NCBI RefSeq assembly: GCF_023515995.1
Contig: NZ_CP097320.1
Coordinates: 2,852,001 to 2,916,000 of the forward strand
Length of the DNA: 64,000 nt
Direction: 5' to 3'
Origin: Candidatus Mycobacterium methanotrophicum
GTDB taxonomy: Bacteria; Actinomycetota; Actinomycetes; Mycobacteriales; Mycobacteriaceae
Every line of letters starts with the position of its first letter. Position 1 is the first letter of the stretch. Below are positions 9,396-18,920 of the stretch, in pieces. The notes below the pieces were generated by a model, which was given only the letters and a program-made list of their open reading frames with translations, did no database searches and was not told the origin of the DNA. Both the position numbers and the translations under genes were made by a program.

Positions 9396-11150
9396 ATGCT
9401 CCTGGCACTGCTGCGCCAGTACGTCCGGCCGTATCGACGGCTGGTGGCGGCGGTGATGTCGCTGCAGGTGGTGAGCACCCTGGCTTCGCTGTATCTGCCG
9501 ACGGTCAATGCCACGATCATCGACGACGGCATCGCCAAGGGGGACACCACCACGATCGTCCGGCTCGGCATGGTGATGTTCGCGGTCACCGCGCTGCAGG
9601 TGGTTTGCGCGGTCGGCGCGGTCTACTTCGGCTCCCGGATTGGGATGGGGTTCGGCCGTGATCTCCGCTGGGCGATGTTCGACCGGGTCACCGCGTTCTC
9701 CGAGCACGAGACGGCCCGCTTCGGCGCGCCATCGCTGCTGATCCGCACCACCAACGACGTCCGGCAGATCCAGTTCCTGGTGCAGATGAGCTGCACGGTG
9801 CTGGTCACCGCCCCGATCATGTGCGCGGGCGGGATCTTCATGGCCATCCACCAGGACGCCGGGCTGTCGTGGCTGCTGCTGGTCAGTGTCCCGGTGTTGG
9901 TGGTGAGCAACTACTGGATCGTCGGGCATACGCTGCCGCTTTACCGCAGCATGCAGCGGTTGGTCGACAACATCAACCGGGTGATGCGCGAGCAGCTGTC
10001 CGGGGTGCGGGTGATCCGGGCATTCGCCCGCGAACCTTTCGAACGGCAACGATTCGCCGAGGCCAATCTCGCATTGGCCAACACTGCACTGAGCGCGGGC
10101 AATTGGCAGGCGTTGATGCTGCCGGTGACCACCTTGACCATCAACTGTTCCAGCGTCGCGCTGATCTGGTTCGGCGGCTTGCGGATCGACAGCGGGCGGA
10201 TGCAAGTCGGCTCCCTGATCGCGTTTCTCGTTTACTTCGCGCAAATTCTGATGGCGGTGATGATGGCGACGATGACGTTGATGGTGTTGCCGCGGGCCGC
10301 GGTCTGCGCGCAACGGATCGACGAGGTGCTGTCGCTGACTGCTGCCGTCAGCAATCCGGCCAAGCCCGTGCGCCCGGCCGCAGAGATGCGGGGTGTGGTT
10401 CAACTCGATGGCGCGACATTCCGCTACCCCGGTGCAGATCGCCCTGTGTTGCAGGAGGTTTCGCTGACGGCGCTACCGGGCACCACCACCGCTGTCGTCG
10501 GCAGTACCGGTTCAGGGAAGTCGACCTTGGTGTCGCTGATTTGCCGGTTGTACGACGTCACGTCCGGAGCCGTCCTCGTCGACGGTGTCGACGTGCGTGA
10601 CCGCGACATCGACGAGCTGTGGTCAGGCATCGGATTGGTGCCTCAGCGCGGCTACCTGTTCTCCGGGACCGTCGCCGACAACCTGCGCATCGGCGCGGCC
10701 CCTGGACAACACGTAACAGAGGACCAGATGTGGGAGGCGCTGCGGGTGGCGGCCGCCGACGAATTCATCCGTGCACACGATGACGGGCTGCAGATGCGGG
10801 TCGCTCAGGGCGGTGTTAATTTGTCCGGCGGGCAGCGCCAACGGCTGGCGATCGCACGGGCGGTGATCCGCCGTCCGGCGGTCTACCTATTCGACGACTC
10901 GTTTTCCGCACTCGACGTGCACACCGATGCGCGGGTCCGCGCGGCTCTGGCCGCGTTCGCCGGTGCCGCAACGGTTATCGTTGTGGCGCAACGTATCTCG
11001 ACCGTTGCCCAGGCCGACCAGGTGATCGTCGTTGATGACGGGCGGGTGGTCGCCACAGGCACGCACCAATCGCTGCTGGCCGATTGCCCGACCTATCGGG
11101 AATTCGCCGAATCGCAGTCGATGGACTCTCGCGTGGGATGGCAGCGGTGA
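9396..11150 (+). CDS. ABC exporter half-transporter, degenerate-site subunit (Rv1273c family)
   Basis: 584 residues. A six-helix exporter membrane domain occupies residues 1-310 and a nucleotide-binding domain about 340-570. Visible motifs are Walker [10 protein letters not shown], signature [15 protein letters not shown] and Walker [13 protein letters not shown]. The residue after the Walker B aspartate is Asp where exporters have the catalytic Glu, so this subunit supplies a degenerate ATP site. The ATG at 9396 gives the usual start [15 protein letters not shown]. It overlaps the next gene by 13 nt and so encodes one half of a heterodimer. The substrate is unknown; lipid or drug export is typical of the family. 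Confidence 0.9.
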   Translation: MLLALLRQYVRPYRRLVAAVMSLQVVSTLASLYLPTVNATIIDDGIAKGDTTTIVRLGMVMFAVTALQVVCAVGAVYFGSRIGMGFGRDLRWAMFDRVTAFSEHETARFGAPSLLIRTTNDVRQIQFLVQMSCTVLVTAPIMCAGGIFMAIHQDAGLSWLLLVSVPVLVVSNYWIVGHTLPLYRSMQRLVDNINRVMREQLSGVRVIRAFAREPFERQRFAEANLALANTALSAGNWQALMLPVTTLTINCSSVALIWFGGLRIDSGRMQVGSLIAFLVYFAQILMAVMMATMTLMVLPRAAVCAQRIDEVLSLTAAVSNPAKPVRPAAEMRGVVQLDGATFRYPGADRPVLQEVSLTALPGTTTAVVGSTGSGKSTLVSLICRLYDVTSGAVLVDGVDVRDRDIDELWSGIGLVPQRGYLFSGTVADNLRIGAAPGQHVTEDQMWEALRVAAADEFIRAHDDGLQMRVAQGGVNLSGGQRQRLAIARAVIRRPAVYLFDDSFSALDVHTDARVRAALAAFAGAATVIVVAQRISTVAQADQVIVVDDGRVVATGTHQSLLADCPTYREFAESQSMDSRVGWQR

Positions 11151-13042
11151 CCGCGGCGCTGGGCACTACCCAGTACCTGAGTCAGCGCTCACGCGACTTC
11201 ACAGGCTCAGCCGTGCGCCTGGTGAAGCGCTTGGCGCCGCAACGGCCCACGGCCGTCGCGGTGATCGTCTTGGGCGTCGCCGGAACGGTCATCGGGGCGG
11301 CGGTTCCGCGCATCCTCGGCCATGCCACCGACCTGCTGTTCAGTGGTGTATTGGGCCGGCAGCTGCCGACCGGGGTCACCAAGGCTCAGGCCGTCGCCGC
11401 GGCGCGAGCTCGTGGCAACAACACCTTCGCCGATCTGTTGTCAGGGATGAATGTGGTCCCGGGCCGTGGTGTGGACTTTGCCGCCGTCGCCCACACGCTG
11501 ACTTTGGCCCTGGTGATGTATGTTCTTGCTGCGCTGCTGGTCTGGGCACAGGCCCGGCTACTTAACGTCGCTGTGCGACGGACACTGCAGGCGCTGCGCA
11601 CCGACGTCGAGGAGAAGCTGCACCGGCTGCCGCTGGCCTACTTCGATTCCCGGCAACGGGGCGAGGTGCTCAGCCGAGTCACCAACGACATCGACAACCT
11701 CCAGACGTCGCTGTCGATGGCGATCGCCCAACTGATGTCCGCGGTCCTGACAGTAGTCACGGTGTTGGCGATGATGCTGACCATCTCGCCGCTGCTGACC
11801 GGGATGACATTGCTGACCGTGCCGCTGGCGCTGATCGCGACTCGGGCGATCACCCGGCGCTCACAACGACTGTTCGTCGCGCAGTGGACCAACACCGGCC
11901 GACTGAATGCCCACATCGAAGAGACGTACAGCGGTTTCACCGTGGTCCGGACGTTCGGCCAGCGCGCGGCGGCCGAAGACGAGTTCCGTCGGCTCAACGA
12001 CGGCGTGTACCAAGCCAGTTTCGGCGCCCAGTTCATCTCCGGTCTGCTGTCGCCGGCGACGGGGTTCATCGGCAACCTGAGCTACGTTGCGGTAGCGGTG
12101 GTGGGTGGAGTGCAGGTGGCCACCGGTCAGATCACCGTGGGCAGCATTCAGGCATTCATCCAATACGTTCGCCAGTTCAACGCGCCGATGAACCAGGTGG
12201 CCTCGATGTACAACACCCTGCAGTCCGGTGTGGCCAGCGCCGAGCGAGTTTTCGACTTGCTCGATGAGCCGGAAGAGTCACCCGACCGCGAACCACTGCT
12301 GCCCTCGGCCAACGGTGAAAGGCCAACCGGGCGGGTGGAATTCGACCATGTCAGCTTCGGCTATCGCCCCGGCTCGGCTGTGATCGACGACCTCTCCTTC
12401 GCCGCCGAGCCCGGCAGCACGGTGGCAATCGTCGGACCGACCGGGGTGGGCAAGACCACGCTGGTGAACTTGCTGATGCGCTTCTACGACGTCGACTCGG
12501 GCCGGATCCTGGTCGATGGCATCGACATCGCGACGACTGGTCGCAAAACGCTCCGATCCCGCATCGGCATGGTGCTGCAAGACACCTGGCTCTTCGGTGG
12601 GACGATCGCCGAGAACATCGCCTACGGGCGGCCCGACGCCAGCGACGACGATGTGATCGAGGCGGCCAAGGCCGCTTACGTCGACCGGTTCGTGCACAGC
12701 CTGCCCAAGAGATACCAGACCCGCATCAACGACGCAGCTACCAACATCAGCGCAGGCGAGAAGCAGCTGATCACCATCGCGCGGGCATTCCTTGCCCGGC
12801 CTCAGCTATTGATCCTCGACGAGGCGACCAGCTCAGTGGACAGCCGGACCGAGCTGCTGATCGCCAAGGCTACCCACGAGCTTCGACGCGATCGGACGAG
12901 TCTCATTATCGCGCATCGTCTTTCGACGATCCGGGACGCTGACGTGATCGTGGTGATGCAGGCCGGCAAGATCGTCGAGCAGGGTAACCACAGCGAGCTA
13001 CTGGCCCGCCGAGGCGCGTACTACGCGATGACGCAGACCTAG
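11138..13042 (+). CDS. ABC exporter half-transporter, catalytic subunit (Rv1272c family)
   Basis: 634 residues from ATG 11138. A GTG at 11147, which overlaps the previous stop as GTGA, would give 631 residues and is equally plausible. The membrane domain contains an extra 60-residue loop after the first helix. The nucleotide-binding domain has Walker [10 protein letters not shown], a non-standard signature NISAGEKQ and a canonical Walker [13 protein letters not shown] with the catalytic Glu. It pairs with the preceding degenerate subunit to form a heterodimeric exporter with one consensus ATP site. Confidence 0.9.
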   Translation: MAAVTAALGTTQYLSQRSRDFTGSAVRLVKRLAPQRPTAVAVIVLGVAGTVIGAAVPRILGHATDLLFSGVLGRQLPTGVTKAQAVAAARARGNNTFADLLSGMNVVPGRGVDFAAVAHTLTLALVMYVLAALLVWAQARLLNVAVRRTLQALRTDVEEKLHRLPLAYFDSRQRGEVLSRVTNDIDNLQTSLSMAIAQLMSAVLTVVTVLAMMLTISPLLTGMTLLTVPLALIATRAITRRSQRLFVAQWTNTGRLNAHIEETYSGFTVVRTFGQRAAAEDEFRRLNDGVYQASFGAQFISGLLSPATGFIGNLSYVAVAVVGGVQVATGQITVGSIQAFIQYVRQFNAPMNQVASMYNTLQSGVASAERVFDLLDEPEESPDREPLLPSANGERPTGRVEFDHVSFGYRPGSAVIDDLSFAAEPGSTVAIVGPTGVGKTTLVNLLMRFYDVDSGRILVDGIDIATTGRKTLRSRIGMVLQDTWLFGGTIAENIAYGRPDASDDDVIEAAKAAYVDRFVHSLPKRYQTRINDAATNISAGEKQLITIARAFLARPQLLILDEATSSVDSRTELLIAKATHELRRDRTSLIIAHRLSTIRDADVIVVMQAGKIVEQGNHSELLARRGAYYAMTQT

Positions 13043-13048
13043 AGCGGC

Positions 13049-13540
13049 TTACAGCTCCGGACCTTCTGCACGCAAGTCGTCGACCGCGGACATGGCATCG
13101 CGCAGCTTGGCCAGCCACTCTTCGGTGTGCTCGCCGACCAGCTTCACCGACCAAGCCAGCGCGTCGGAGCGAGAACGGGCCACCCCGGCGTCGACCAGCG
13201 TGTCGAGCACCTGGCGCTCCGGCTGCTTCAACCGCGTCATGACCGGGACCGCGACGTGGGTGAACAAGGTCCGCTCGCCACCGACCTCGACGCCCCAGGA
13301 AACCTTGCGGCCGTAGCGATCTTGCGCCTCGTCGGCAATGTTCATCCGCTCCGACCGGGTTTCTTCGCGAAAACGCGAGACACGACCCGAGGCGCGGGCT
13401 TCGCTTTCTTCCGTATCGGAGCTGTCGGGCAGCTTGCCGATGAGATGCCGGTCGACGAACGTCGGCTCACGGCACGCTTTCGGGCGCAAATCCGTGACAG
13501 AACCCCACATTCGGCGGGAAGTAACCGTTGATCTGGCCAC
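13049..13540 (-). CDS. Small protein in the position of Rv1265 (KmcA), upstream of the adenylyl cyclase
   Basis: Up to 163 residues. The start is uncertain: ATG at 13540, 13510 or 13345 are all possible, and the C-terminal 98 residues look the most conserved. That part contains a helical segment (GVARSRSDALAWSVKL) resembling ribbon-helix-helix-like domains of small mycobacterial proteins. It lies next to, and on the same strand as, the Rv1264-type cyclase, as Rv1265 does in M. tuberculosis. There Rv1265 is a cAMP-responsive gene. Identification rests mainly on position. It ends 6 bp from the convergent exporter gene. Confidence 0.55.
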   Translation of the reverse strand: MARSTVTSRRMWGSVTDLRPKACREPTFVDRHLIGKLPDSSDTEESEARASGRVSRFREETRSERMNIADEAQDRYGRKVSWGVEVGGERTLFTHVAVPVMTRLKQPERQVLDTLVDAGVARSRSDALAWSVKLVGEHTEEWLAKLRDAMSAVDDLRAEGPEL

Positions 13541-13665
13541 CGTGGAGTTGTACCTTTAAGAGCGAAGCAGGCCCGGAAAGCGACGAGTTCCAAAGAGCCG
13601 GTCAACGGAGTGAAAACCGGCCGCGCAGGATCTACGAGACGCCTCCTAACGCGCCGGGCCTGCCC

Positions 13666-14799
13666 CTAGGTGCTCTCGGTATCCCCGTCGCCCCGCCGTG
13701 CCCGGAACAGCTTCACCTCACCCTTGATGCCCTTGAGATGACGTGCGCCGGCGAACGACCAACTGAAGCCCGCGTGATCGCCGAGCTGATCGCACGTCGA
13801 TTCGGCGGCCAGCACTGCGCCGGGCCGGGCCACCGCGGTCACCCGGCTGGCCAGGTTCACCGGGCTGCCGAACCAATCACCGGCTCGGCTCACCGCGGAC
13901 CCTGAGGCGATGCCTGCCCGCAGCCGCGGCAAGTCGTTGTCGCCGTCGGTGATTTCGACGAGCTTGAGCACCGCATCCAGCAGCGGCGCCGGCTCAGTGC
14001 AGACGAACATCACCGCGTCGCCGATCGTTTTGACGAAGCGCACCGGTAGGACCGCCACGTCGCGGGCCAGCTCTGCTAGCCGGTTGGCCAGTAGCCCCAG
14101 CTCCTCGGCGGGCACCTGCTCGCCCAGCCGGGTGAAGCCGACCAGATCGGCGAAGGCGACAGTGACTTGGCGTGCGCCCGGTAGCGGCGCTCCGGCGGCT
14201 CGCTCGCTGACCGTGACGGCCTCGGTCTGCATCATGTTCCGCAGGTGCATGAACAGCATGTCCTCGACGAACGGGCCCAGTAGCGGAGCGATCTGACTGA
14301 CTAGGGCATGAGACCGTTTGGCGATTTCCAGCTCGGTCGTGCCCGGTTCTAGGACAGCCGCTAGGGCGGTATAGCGCATGACCTCGGCCGTATGCGAAAG
14401 CCCTTCGGCGAGCACGCGCATAACCAGCACTAGGTTGTCGGGATCCAGGCCGAGTTTGGCGAAGTGCCGCACATGGGCGGCCGCCTCGGCGTCGGCCCGC
14501 ATGTGCACGGCCGCGTCGGGATCCTCGATCCGGGCCAAACCGATGGCGCGCTGCACACGCTGAAATAGATCAAGATCAATGCCATAGGCGTCGGCAATTT
14601 CTCGCGTCGACACATAGCTACCGTCGTCGCCGATCACTCGACGGGTTGCCAGCATCAAGGGTGCGGACGCGCCGCGAATCTCGTCCGCAGTGACGCCCTG
14701 CTCGAACAGCCACTCGATCAGCTCGGCGCGCTCGGCGCGTGCGCTGCCCTCCAGATCGCCCAGCAGCTCCTCGATGTCCGGGTCGACCGCGTCGTCCAC
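13666..14799 (-). CDS. Class III adenylyl cyclase with N-terminal autoinhibitory domain (Rv1264 family)
   Basis: 377 residues. Residues 1-190 match the helical pH-sensing regulatory domain of Rv1264. Residues 200-370 are a class IIIc cyclase domain. The metal-binding Asp is in [10 protein letters not shown], the adenine-selecting Lys in [12 protein letters not shown], followed by the second Asp, and the transition-state Asn/Arg pair is in SPVNLASRV. All key residues are present, so it should make cAMP from ATP in the cytoplasm. Family knowledge says activity rises at acid pH. It is divergent from the DNA glycosylase, with 40 bp between starts. Confidence 0.9.
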   Translation of the reverse strand: MDDAVDPDIEELLGDLEGSARAERAELIEWLFEQGVTADEIRGASAPLMLATRRVIGDDGSYVSTREIADAYGIDLDLFQRVQRAIGLARIEDPDAAVHMRADAEAAAHVRHFAKLGLDPDNLVLVMRVLAEGLSHTAEVMRYTALAAVLEPGTTELEIAKRSHALVSQIAPLLGPFVEDMLFMHLRNMMQTEAVTVSERAAGAPLPGARQVTVAFADLVGFTRLGEQVPAEELGLLANRLAELARDVAVLPVRFVKTIGDAVMFVCTEPAPLLDAVLKLVEITDGDNDLPRLRAGIASGSAVSRAGDWFGSPVNLASRVTAVARPGAVLAAESTCDQLGDHAGFSWSFAGARHLKGIKGEVKLFRARRGDGDTEST

Positions 14800-14839
14800 G
14801 TCGCCAACGTATAACGCGGCGAGGCATCATGTGCGTCTG

Positions 14840-15334
14840 ATGGCCACATCGCTTCTGGAAGGATTTGCGCCCGTCGTCGACGACGACGCCGGGCTGCTGA
14901 TCCTGGGATCGTTTCCCAGCGTGCAGTCACTGGCGGCCCGCCAGTACTACGGCAACCGGCGAAACGCGTTCTGGCCGATCACCAGTGCACTGTTCGGCTT
15001 CGACGCGCAGGCAGCATACGAAACCCGGCTGACCGCACTGCAATCCCACGGCGTAGCGCTTTGGGACGTGCTGCACAAGTGCCGTCGCGTCGGTAGCTCA
15101 GACGCCAAGATCGACCCTACGAGCTTGGTGGTAAACGGCTTCGCCCAACTCTTCGCCACTTACCCCGGCATCGAGCGGGTGTACTTCAACGGCCACACCG
15201 CAGATAAGCTATTTCGCCGACTTGTCCACGTCGACGCGCCGGTCAGCTACCGGGTGTTGCCGTCCACCAGCCCCGCGCGTGCGATGCCGGCGGGCCAGAA
15301 ACTGCAGGCCTGGCGGGAGATCTCCCAGTCATGA
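14840..15334 (+). CDS. DNA-deoxyinosine (hypoxanthine) glycosylase, UDG family 6
   Basis: 164 residues from ATG 14840; GTG 14831 is an alternative. Motifs of the hypoxanthine-DNA glycosylase family are visible: [12 protein letters not shown], then [12 protein letters not shown], and the C-terminal loop [10 protein letters not shown]. This family removes deaminated adenine (hypoxanthine) from DNA in base-excision repair. I do not recall it between Rv1264 and Rv1263 in M. tuberculosis, so it is probably a lineage-specific insertion. With the family 5 glycosylase at 17.9 kb, the window carries two UDG-superfamily enzymes. Confidence 0.82.
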   Translation: MATSLLEGFAPVVDDDAGLLILGSFPSVQSLAARQYYGNRRNAFWPITSALFGFDAQAAYETRLTALQSHGVALWDVLHKCRRVGSSDAKIDPTSLVVNGFAQLFATYPGIERVYFNGHTADKLFRRLVHVDAPVSYRVLPSTSPARAMPAGQKLQAWREISQS

Positions 15335-15384
15335 CACCGGCGGCCGCCGATGCGCCCACGGCCTAGCCGCCTCGATCTGTGCAC

Positions 15385-15809
15385 CTAGCGCCAGCAACGT
15401 CGCCTCGTCGCGCGGGCGGCCGACCCGATGCGCGCCATATTGCGGGTCCGCTTCTCTAACCGGTCTTGGTGCGCCAAGCTGCGCACGTCGTTGCAAATGC
15501 CCCGGAAGTAGCGCGGCAGGTAGTCGGCGTAGATCGCCGCCGGTGGATAGTCGGGATCGCGGGCGACGACGTCGTGGCCAAGCTCGCGCAGCAGCGCACC
15601 CGCCTCATCGACCGCCGCGCGCTGCTCCCTGCCGATCTTGACGACCAATGGCGGTGGAACCTTGGTGCTCAACGCAATTCGCAGCCGGCCGGGTTCGCCA
15701 GCGGCGGCGCCCACGAATCCGCGAGCAGCCCCGGCGCGGTGACCGTACCCTCGGCCAACATCCGCACCTGTTCGGCCGCTCCGGCGAAAGCGAGATCTGC
15801 ATCGTCCAC
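15385..15809 (-). pseudogene. amiB2: amiB2 amidase remnant (Rv1263 family)
   Basis: From a GTG at 15809 the first frame reads VDDADLAFAGAAEQVRMLAE, the N-terminus of an AmiB2-type amidase. About 35 codons later homology jumps, in another frame, to a middle segment (GRLRIALSTKVPPPLVVK and [20 protein letters not shown]) and stops near 15400. The amidase-signature catalytic core (Ser-Ser-Lys triad region) and the C-terminus are missing. This is a deleted and frameshifted pseudogene, in the position and strand expected for Rv1263. Confidence 0.75.
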
Positions 15810-15828
15810 GTCGAGGCAGACTACTGCC

Positions 15829-16989
15829 ATGGACGGCACGGCGTTCGATCAATTGACCGACGAGCAACTGCGCAGCCGCAGGACCATCAAGTGGAACCTC
15901 TTCGGGCCCGACGTGTTGCCGCTGTGGGTCGCCGAGATGGACTTCCCCACCGCACCGGCGGTACTCGACGGCATCCGGTCCTGCGTCGCCAACGAGGAGT
16001 TCGGCTATCCGCCGGTAGACGACGAGTTGCCAAGGGCGACCGCCGACTGGTGCCGGCGCCGCTACGGCTGGCGGGTTTCACCGGATTGGGTTCGGGTGGT
16101 CCCCGACGTGGTCAAGGGCATGGAAACCGTCATCAACTTCCTGACCAGACCTCAGAGTCCGGTCGTGCTGCCCGTCCCCGCATACATGCCGTTCTTCGAC
16201 ATCCTTGCGGTTACCGGCCGTCAACGGGTGGAAATCCCGATGCTGCAACACGATTCGGGCCGCTACGTGATGGATCTGGAGGCGCTGGACGCCGCATTCG
16301 CCGACGGAGCCGGATCGCTGATCCTGTGCAATCCGAACAATCCGCTGGGCACCGCCTTCCAGTACGACGAGCTACGCGCGATCGTGGATATCGCGGCGCG
16401 CTACAAGGCGCGGGTGATCGCCGACGAGATCCACGCGCCGCTGGTCTATGGACGCCCGCACGTCGCCGCTGCCTCGGTGTCCGACACGGCCGCCGACACC
16501 GTCGTCACATTGGTGTCGGCCTCGAAGGGCTGGAACCTGCCCGGGCTGATGTGCGCACAGGTGATCCTGTCTAACCCGCACGATGTCCGCGACTGGAACC
16601 TGATCAACAAGGTGCACAAGATGGGCGCGTCCACCGTCGGTATCCGCGCCAACATCGCTGCCTACAACGATGGCGCCGGCTGGCTCGACGAGCTGCTGAT
16701 CTACCTGCAGAAAAACCGCGACCACCTGGCTGCGGCCCTGCCCGAACGGTGCCCGGGCCTGAAGATCAACGTCCCGGAGGCCACCTACATGTCCTGGGTT
16801 GATTTCCGGGCGCTGAACTTGCCGACCGAACCCGCAGAGCATCTGCTGTCCGAGGCCAAGGTGGCGCTGAACCCCGGCATTCCGTTCGGCGCCACGGTGG
16901 GCTCGGGTTTTGCACGGCTGAACTTCGGCACCACCCGGGCAATCCTCGACCGCGCGATCGACGCGATCGCCGCCGCCGTAGGCGCATGA
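15829..16989 (+). CDS. MalY/PatB-type PLP-dependent C-S lyase or aminotransferase
   Basis: 386-residue fold-type I PLP enzyme. It shows the MalY/PatB start pattern (TIKWN, LPLWVAEMDFP), the Asn of LCNPNNPLG, the Asp of VIADEIHAPL and the PLP lysine in SASKGWNLPG. Such enzymes are cystathionine beta-lyases or C-S lyases; substrate cannot be read from sequence. The ATG at 15829 lies 20 bp from the GTG of the amiB2 remnant on the other strand. The downstream HIT gene follows directly, so they are probably co-transcribed. Confidence 0.87.
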   Translation: MDGTAFDQLTDEQLRSRRTIKWNLFGPDVLPLWVAEMDFPTAPAVLDGIRSCVANEEFGYPPVDDELPRATADWCRRRYGWRVSPDWVRVVPDVVKGMETVINFLTRPQSPVVLPVPAYMPFFDILAVTGRQRVEIPMLQHDSGRYVMDLEALDAAFADGAGSLILCNPNNPLGTAFQYDELRAIVDIAARYKARVIADEIHAPLVYGRPHVAAASVSDTAADTVVTLVSASKGWNLPGLMCAQVILSNPHDVRDWNLINKVHKMGASTVGIRANIAAYNDGAGWLDELLIYLQKNRDHLAAALPERCPGLKINVPEATYMSWVDFRALNLPTEPAEHLLSEAKVALNPGIPFGATVGSGFARLNFGTTRAILDRAIDAIAAAVGA

Positions 16990-17024
16990 CGGCGCCGGCG
17001 GAACCGAACCGCTACGGTGGCGGC

Positions 17025-17453
17025 ATGTCGTGTATGTTCTGTGCGATCGTCGCCGGGGAAGCGCCGGCCATCCGCGTCTATGACGATGACGGCTACCTGG
17101 CCATCCTCGACATCCGTCCGTTCACCCGCGGGCACACGCTGGTGGTGCCCAAACGGCACACGGTCGACCTCACCGACACCGCTCCGGAGACGCTGGCCGA
17201 CATGGTGGCGATCGGACAGCGGATCGCCAAGGCGGCCCGCAGCACCGAATTGGCCGACGCCACCAACATCGCGCTCAACGATGGGCCCGCCGCCTTCCAG
17301 ACCGTGCTGCACATTCACCTGCACGTGCTGCCGCGGCGAAACGGCGACAAACTGTCGGTGGCCAAGGGGATGCTGCTACGCCGCGACCCCGACCGCGAAT
17401 CCACCGCTCAGATCCTGCGGGAGGCGTTGGCGCGGATCGACGCCGGCCGGTAA
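17025..17453 (+). CDS. HIT-family nucleotide-binding protein (Rv1262c family)
   Basis: 142 residues. The histidine-triad motif is HIHLHVLPR near residue 100. The N-terminal MSCMFCAIVAGE and the segment IRPFTRGHTLVVPKRH are typical of HIT hydrolases, which act on purine nucleoside phosphoramidates or dinucleotides. The ATG at 17025 places the FCAIV motif at the very start, as in relatives. An earlier in-frame ATG at 16986 overlaps the preceding stop. It lies between the C-S lyase and the Ddn-like gene on the same strand. Confidence 0.88.
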   Translation: MSCMFCAIVAGEAPAIRVYDDDGYLAILDIRPFTRGHTLVVPKRHTVDLTDTAPETLADMVAIGQRIAKAARSTELADATNIALNDGPAAFQTVLHIHLHVLPRRNGDKLSVAKGMLLRRDPDRESTAQILREALARIDAGR

Positions 17454-17463
17454 TACTGGGTGA

Positions 17464-17928
17464 ATGGCCCTTCCGTCGTTCGTCGAACAGAGTCTGCTGC
17501 CGCAGGTATTACGCATACACGACGCCGTCTATCGCAATACCAACGGCTGGATCGGGCATCGGACGCTGGGAGTTCCCAGCCTGCTGCTGCACACAGTCGG
17601 CGCCAAGACCGGCAAGGCCCGGACCACGTCGCTGACTTATGCCCGCGACGGCGATGCCTACCTTGTCGTCGCCTCCAAGGGTGGTGACCCGAAAGCGCCC
17701 GGCTGGTATCACAATCTGAAGGCCAACCCGAACGTCGAAATCAACGTCGGGCCGAAGCGTCTCCGGGTCACAGCAAAACCCGTACTGCCGGATGACCCGG
17801 ACTATGCCCGGCTGTGGCAGATCGTCAACAAGAACAACGGCAACCGGTACGAGGGATACCAGAGCCGGACCTCACGGCCAATTCCGGTGATCGCGCTGAC
17901 GCCTCAGCGCGGGCGGTCACCGGGATAG
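17464..17928 (+). CDS. Ddn-like deazaflavin (F420)-dependent oxidoreductase (Rv1261c family)
   Basis: 154 residues with the Ddn/nitroreductase-family split beta-barrel pattern: a short N-terminal helix, [35 protein letters not shown] and NPNVEINVG. These are the F420-binding segments of Rv3547-like reductases. It probably reduces quinones or xenobiotics with F420H2. Its last 12 bp overlap the end of the convergent udgB gene. Confidence 0.88.
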   Translation: MALPSFVEQSLLPQVLRIHDAVYRNTNGWIGHRTLGVPSLLLHTVGAKTGKARTTSLTYARDGDAYLVVASKGGDPKAPGWYHNLKANPNVEINVGPKRLRVTAKPVLPDDPDYARLWQIVNKNNGNRYEGYQSRTSRPIPVIALTPQRGRSPG

Positions 17929-18756
17929 TCCTGCGATGGCCGCGGCCCGGCCGAAGACGTCGTCGAGCATCTGCGCGGTCAGCTTGCCGGTGAACGTGTT
18001 CTGCTGGCTGGGGTGGTAGCAGCCCAGCAGCTCCACCTCCCCGTGGGCGGCAACCAGGGTCGCCGCGGCGCCGTGGCCGAACTTCGGCTGCGGGCGCGGA
18101 ACCCGGCCACCTGCGGAGCGGACCATGTCCAACGACGAACGCCAGCCGAACAGCCCCAGCGCGACGATGACCCGCGCGTTGCCGCCGGTCAACCGCCATT
18201 CGGCAGTCAGCCACGGCGCGCACGTCGCCCGCTCGGCGGGCGTCGGCGCGTTGTCGGGCGGCGCGCAGCGCACCGCGGCCACCACCCGACTGCCGTTGAG
18301 CACCAAGCCGTCGGCGGCATCCACACTGATCGGCGAATTCGCTAAACCGGCCCGATGCATGGCCGCGTACAGCACATCCCCGGACCGGTCGCCGGTGAAG
18401 ACCCGACCGGTCCGATTGCCGCCGTTCGCGGCCGGGGCCAGCCCGACGATCATCAGCCGCGGACGCTCGGCCCCCCAGCCCGGCACCGGTCGGCCCCAAT
18501 AGGGCTGGTCGGCAAATGACCGTCGTTTGGTCGACGCGACGTGTTCTCGCCACTCGACCAATCGTGGGCAGGCCCGGCACACCGACACCTCGGCGTCGAG
18601 CTGGGCCGGTGATTCGACGGCCAGAGCCATCGCAGCCACTTGCGCCTGCGTCGACGCCACCGCGGTGCGGACGGTCGCCGGATCACCGGGCCAGCCGGCG
18701 CCGGGCGGCACCGGTGAGTCGAAGAGCGCTCCGGTACGGGGATGGGCGAGGCTCAC
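17917..18756 (-). CDS. udgB: Uracil-DNA glycosylase family 5, UdgB (Rv1259)
   Basis: 279 residues. Motif A is [19 protein letters not shown] and motif [16 protein letters not shown], both diagnostic of family 5 UDGs. Four cysteines in two pairs (SVCRACPRL near residue 60; [10 protein letters not shown] and ATCAPWL near 165-185) can hold the family's 4Fe-4S cluster. UdgB excises uracil and other deaminated bases from double-stranded DNA. The start used is the GTG at 18756. The gene is divergent from the flavoprotein gene, with 164 bp between starts. Confidence 0.92.
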   Translation of the reverse strand: MSLAHPRTGALFDSPVPPGAGWPGDPATVRTAVASTQAQVAAMALAVESPAQLDAEVSVCRACPRLVEWREHVASTKRRSFADQPYWGRPVPGWGAERPRLMIVGLAPAANGGNRTGRVFTGDRSGDVLYAAMHRAGLANSPISVDAADGLVLNGSRVVAAVRCAPPDNAPTPAERATCAPWLTAEWRLTGGNARVIVALGLFGWRSSLDMVRSAGGRVPRPQPKFGHGAAATLVAAHGEVELLGCYHPSQQNTFTGKLTAQMLDDVFGRAAAIAGLSR

Positions 18757-18920
18757 CGCTCTACTGTGCCTTCAGCGTCGGGCGAAGGCGGGCTGCGTGT
18801 TCGGGGCGGGGGCCGACGGCGAGCACGGCGGCGTGCGTCGGATCCCTTGGCGATCGGGTAGGCCAGCTGATCGACTCGGCCGCACCCATAGCTGGCAACG
18901 CTATCCGTAGGATCGCCTCC

